Part shown: positions 6,343 to 7,479 of the stretch, piece after piece | Numbering within the stretch: the first letter of the stretch is position 1 | How the letters are laid out: each line of letters opens with the position of its first letter | Source of the DNA: JBGTLW01 sp041743835 | GTDB taxonomy: Bacteria; Planctomycetota; Phycisphaerae; Phycisphaerales; Phycisphaeraceae | Direction of reading: 5' to 3' | Length of the DNA: 7,479 bases | NCBI GenBank assembly: GCA_041743835.1 | Contig: JBGTLW010000378.1 | Span: 1 to 7,479 of the forward strand | Program-made: the position numbers and the translations under genes | Notes under the pieces: model-generated | Told to the model about the DNA's origin: nothing | The model's input: the letters and a program-made list of their open reading frames with translations, nothing else | Databases searched by the model: none

Positions 6343-6375
6343 CCCAAAGCCGAGGGATCGCCATCCCTCGGCCTC
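6343..6375 (+). repeat. Dispersed palindromic repeat, copy 2 (intergenic)
   Basis: GCCGAGGGAT (6349-6358) and ATCCCTCGGC (6363-6372) form a perfect 10-bp stem with loop CGCC, flanked by CCCAAA and CTC as in copy 1 (5020-5052, opposite strand). One base differs, in the loop. It sits between the divergent riboswitch promoter and the tRNA and could act as a shared transcript-end hairpin or insulator; no U-run follows. Confidence 0.85.
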
Positions 6376-6384
6376 ACTCCGCGC

Positions 6385-6414
6385 TTTGCCATCGGAATTG
6401 ACCGTCGCTATACT
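6385..6414 (+). promoter_or_regulatory. Putative promoter upstream of tRNA-Gly
   Basis: TTTGCC (6385-6390) and TATACT (6409-6414) are 18 bases apart. TTGACC (6398-6403) is a better -35 match but only five bases from the -10. A second -10-like TATAAA lies at 6495-6500, about 25 bases before the tRNA, with no good -35. Either could drive the tRNA. Between them is a hairpin, AGCGGC/GCCGCT (6430-6451). Confidence 0.3.
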
Positions 6415-6525
6415 GCGGAATCGGTGAAAAGCGGCTGGCAAGCTGGCCGCTGCAAAACGACCGCGTCGGCGGACGGCCGGGGCGTGATTAAGGCTATAAA
6501 TCACGCTCGAAGCTGGAATTGCATC

Positions 6526-6597
6526 GCGGGTGTAGCTCAGTGGTAGAGCGCTACCTTGCCAAGGTAGATGTCGTGAGTTCGAATCTCATCACCCGCT
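6526..6597 (+). tRNA. tRNA-Gly (anticodon GCC)
   Basis: All arms fold. Acceptor GCGGGTG (6526-6532) pairs with CACCCGC (6590-6596); the D arm is GCTC-AGTGGTA-GAGC; the anticodon stem CTACC/GGTAG holds loop TTGCCAA with anticodon GCC; the variable loop is ATGTC; the T arm GTGAG-TTCGAAT-CTCAT closes with one G-U pair. The discriminator is T, as usual for bacterial tRNA-Gly. The CCA end is not encoded. It reads GGC (and GGU) codons. Confidence 0.98.
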
Positions 6598-6715
6598 TTC
6601 GGTGTTTCAAGCCCTCGGCTCCGGGACCCATGCCAATCGATAGATTTGTGGCTAGCCAACTCGATAGGCTACGCATCTTGTCGCGAGAGCGTCCATAGCG
6701 TGTGAAATCCCGTGC

Positions 6716-6792
6716 AACCCCCGGAACGCCCCCGGAACGCCCCCGGAACAACCCCCGGAACGCCCCCCGGAGCACCCCCGGAGCACTCCCGG
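6716..6792 (+). repeat. Short tandem repeat, unit about 11 bases (AACGCCCCCGG)
   Basis: Seven imperfect copies of 9-12 bases follow each other: the first is short (AACCCCCGG), copies 2 and 3 are identical (AACGCCCCCGG), and the last two change to AGCACCCCCGG and AGCACTCCCGG. The array ends 31 bases before the esterase ATG, so it lies in the promoter or leader. Its unit length near one helical turn and the copy variation suggest possible length polymorphism affecting expression (inference). Confidence 0.85.
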
Positions 6793-6810
6793 AAACTTAC
6801 CAAGGTGGAC

Positions 6811-6815
6811 AGGAG
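6811..6815 (+). promoter_or_regulatory. Ribosome binding site of the esterase gene
   Basis: AGGAG lies eight bases before the ATG at 6824. It is one of few clear Shine-Dalgarno sites in the window and fixes the esterase start. Confidence 0.75.
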
Positions 6816-6823
6816 CCGTGGCG

Positions 6824-7479
6824 ATGTTTGAACATACCTTCGGCTTCGACCCGACCTATGGCTACGACGAGGCGGCATTGCGCTCGGTCGGGGCCCCACC
6901 CGCACCGGACGACTTTGAGGCCTTCTGGCGCAGCCGATACGACGCGGCCTGTGCGATACAACCTGAGCCGGAGTTCGCGCCCGAGCCGGGCATGTCCAAC
7001 GATGATGTGGAAGTCAGCGTCGTGCGCTTCTGGGCGCTTGGGCTGGATGACAAGCCCGCGATACGGGTTGGTGGTTGGCTGGTGCGGCCGCGGCGGGTGA
7101 AGGCGGTGCGTGCGGAGGTGGTGGGGCATGGCTACGGCGGGCGATCCGAGCCGGACCGCAACCCCGCGAGGCCGCCGGCGGTACGGCTGTTTGTCTGCAT
7201 GCGTGGGTTCGACCTGTCCCGGCAGCCGGGCCTTCCTGATACGGCGGCGCGTCACGTGCTGCACGGCATTGACCGCCGGGACACGTACCTGCACCTGGGT
7301 TGCGCGGCCGACCTGTGGGCGGCGGTTGGGGTGCTGCACGAGCGGTTCCCCGCGTTCCGCGAGGTGACCGATTATGTCGGCGGGAGCTTCGGTGGCGGGA
7401 TCGGCGCGCTGGCGATGCCGTGGGACGCCCGCGTCCGCCGGGTGGCGCTGGATGTCCCGAGCTTCGGGAACCACCCGCT
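6824..7479 (+). CDS. Acetyl xylan esterase, CE7 family (partial, C-terminus outside window)
   Basis: The first 218 codons of a CE7 alpha/beta-hydrolase (AXE1 / cephalosporin-C deacetylase type), which removes acetyl groups from xylo-oligosaccharides and related esters. Visible family features: DDFEAFWRSRY (29-39), the strand VGGWLVRPRR (82-91), GHGYGG (101-106), MRGFDLS (126-132) at the oxyanion-region RGxx motif, DTYLHLG (153-159), and the nucleophile elbow GGSFGGGIGALA (186-197) with catalytic Ser188, then DVPSFGNHP. The catalytic Asp and His are expected beyond the window edge. The elbow has Phe where the better-known members have Gln (GGSQGG), so it may belong to a divergent subgroup. No signal peptide is seen, so the enzyme is probably cytoplasmic, acting on imported oligosaccharides. 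ATG 6824 is supported by AGGAG and by alignment of the usual N-terminus. Confidence 0.9.
   Translation, partial: MFEHTFGFDPTYGYDEAALRSVGAPPAPDDFEAFWRSRYDAACAIQPEPEFAPEPGMSNDDVEVSVVRFWALGLDDKPAIRVGGWLVRPRRVKAVRAEVVGHGYGGRSEPDRNPARPPAVRLFVCMRGFDLSRQPGLPDTAARHVLHGIDRRDTYLHLGCAADLWAAVGVLHERFPAFREVTDYVGGSFGGGIGALAMPWDARVRRVALDVPSFGNHP

Larger units (their letters stand above)
6598..6823. other. Intergenic region between tRNA-Gly and the esterase
   Basis: No gene is seen. The region holds a palindrome TGGCTAGCCA (6649-6658) between two direct copies of TCGATAG (6637-6643 and 6661-6667), which could be an operator, followed by the C-rich tandem repeat at 6716-6792. A promoter for the esterase should lie here, but no clear pair is visible. 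Confidence 0.6.

Noticed and set aside
5954..6401. Plus-strand open frames over the riboswitch
   Set aside because: The sequence is explained by the cobalamin riboswitch on the other strand, and the translations have no recognisable features.
6430..6451. Hairpin AGCGGC/GCCGCT upstream of the tRNA as a small RNA or terminator
   Set aside because: A six-pair stem with a ten-base loop and no U-run is too weak to call.
6585..6640. Phage or island attachment site at the 3' end of tRNA-Gly
   Set aside because: No duplicate of the tRNA 3' end and no integrase gene is visible in the window.
6551..6775. Minus-strand open frame ending in MRFELTTSTLAR
   Set aside because: This C-terminal string is the antisense translation of the tRNA gene, a well-known false call; its N-terminal part is the tandem repeat.
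6797..7474. Minus-strand open frame of 225 codons
   Set aside because: Antisense to the CE7 esterase, which has its motifs and a ribosome binding site on the plus strand.

Overview
The window is GC-rich bacterial DNA that looks like a planctomycete, most likely class Phycisphaerae (inference). The markers are a MoxR / DUF58 / BatA-like gene train, a prepilin-like protein with an H-X9-DG motif, a PEP-CTERM (exosortase-sorted) surface protein, a GxxExxY protein, a dispersed 33-nt palindromic repeat and few clear Shine-Dalgarno sites.

Layout. (A) 1-3957, minus strand, read from right to left: a compact operon of MoxR AAA+ ATPase, three small genes of unknown function, a DUF58 protein, a GxxExxY protein, and a BatA-like membrane/VWA protein that runs off the left edge. 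Most junctions overlap or are a few bases apart. The GxxExxY gene sits between imperfect terminal inverted repeats, and one arm appears to supply the start codon of the BatA-like gene, so it looks like a small cassette inserted in the operon. (B) 3958-4208: a G/C-skewed non-coding gap with a strong hairpin and a G-run tract. (C) 4209-6341, minus strand: promoter-like boxes, a cobalamin riboswitch with a long extra arm, a PEP-CTERM surface protein and, one base after its stop, a prepilin-like H-X9-DG protein. Both products should leave the cytoplasm, so this is a candidate B12-responsive cell-surface operon. (D) 6343-6823, plus strand: a second copy of the palindromic repeat, a tRNA-Gly(GCC), a short tandem C-rich repeat and a ribosome binding site. 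(E) 6824-7479, plus strand: the N-terminal 218 codons of a CE7-type acetyl xylan esterase, cut by the window edge.

How the genes work together. MoxR, DUF58 and BatA-like proteins form the familiar chaperone/VWA module thought to assemble or remodel metal-dependent or envelope complexes. The riboswitch operon should be repressed when cobalamin is plentiful, which suggests a role in corrinoid capture or in a B12-sparing response at the cell surface; no protein in it is a known B12 transporter. The esterase fits a polysaccharide-degrading lifestyle.
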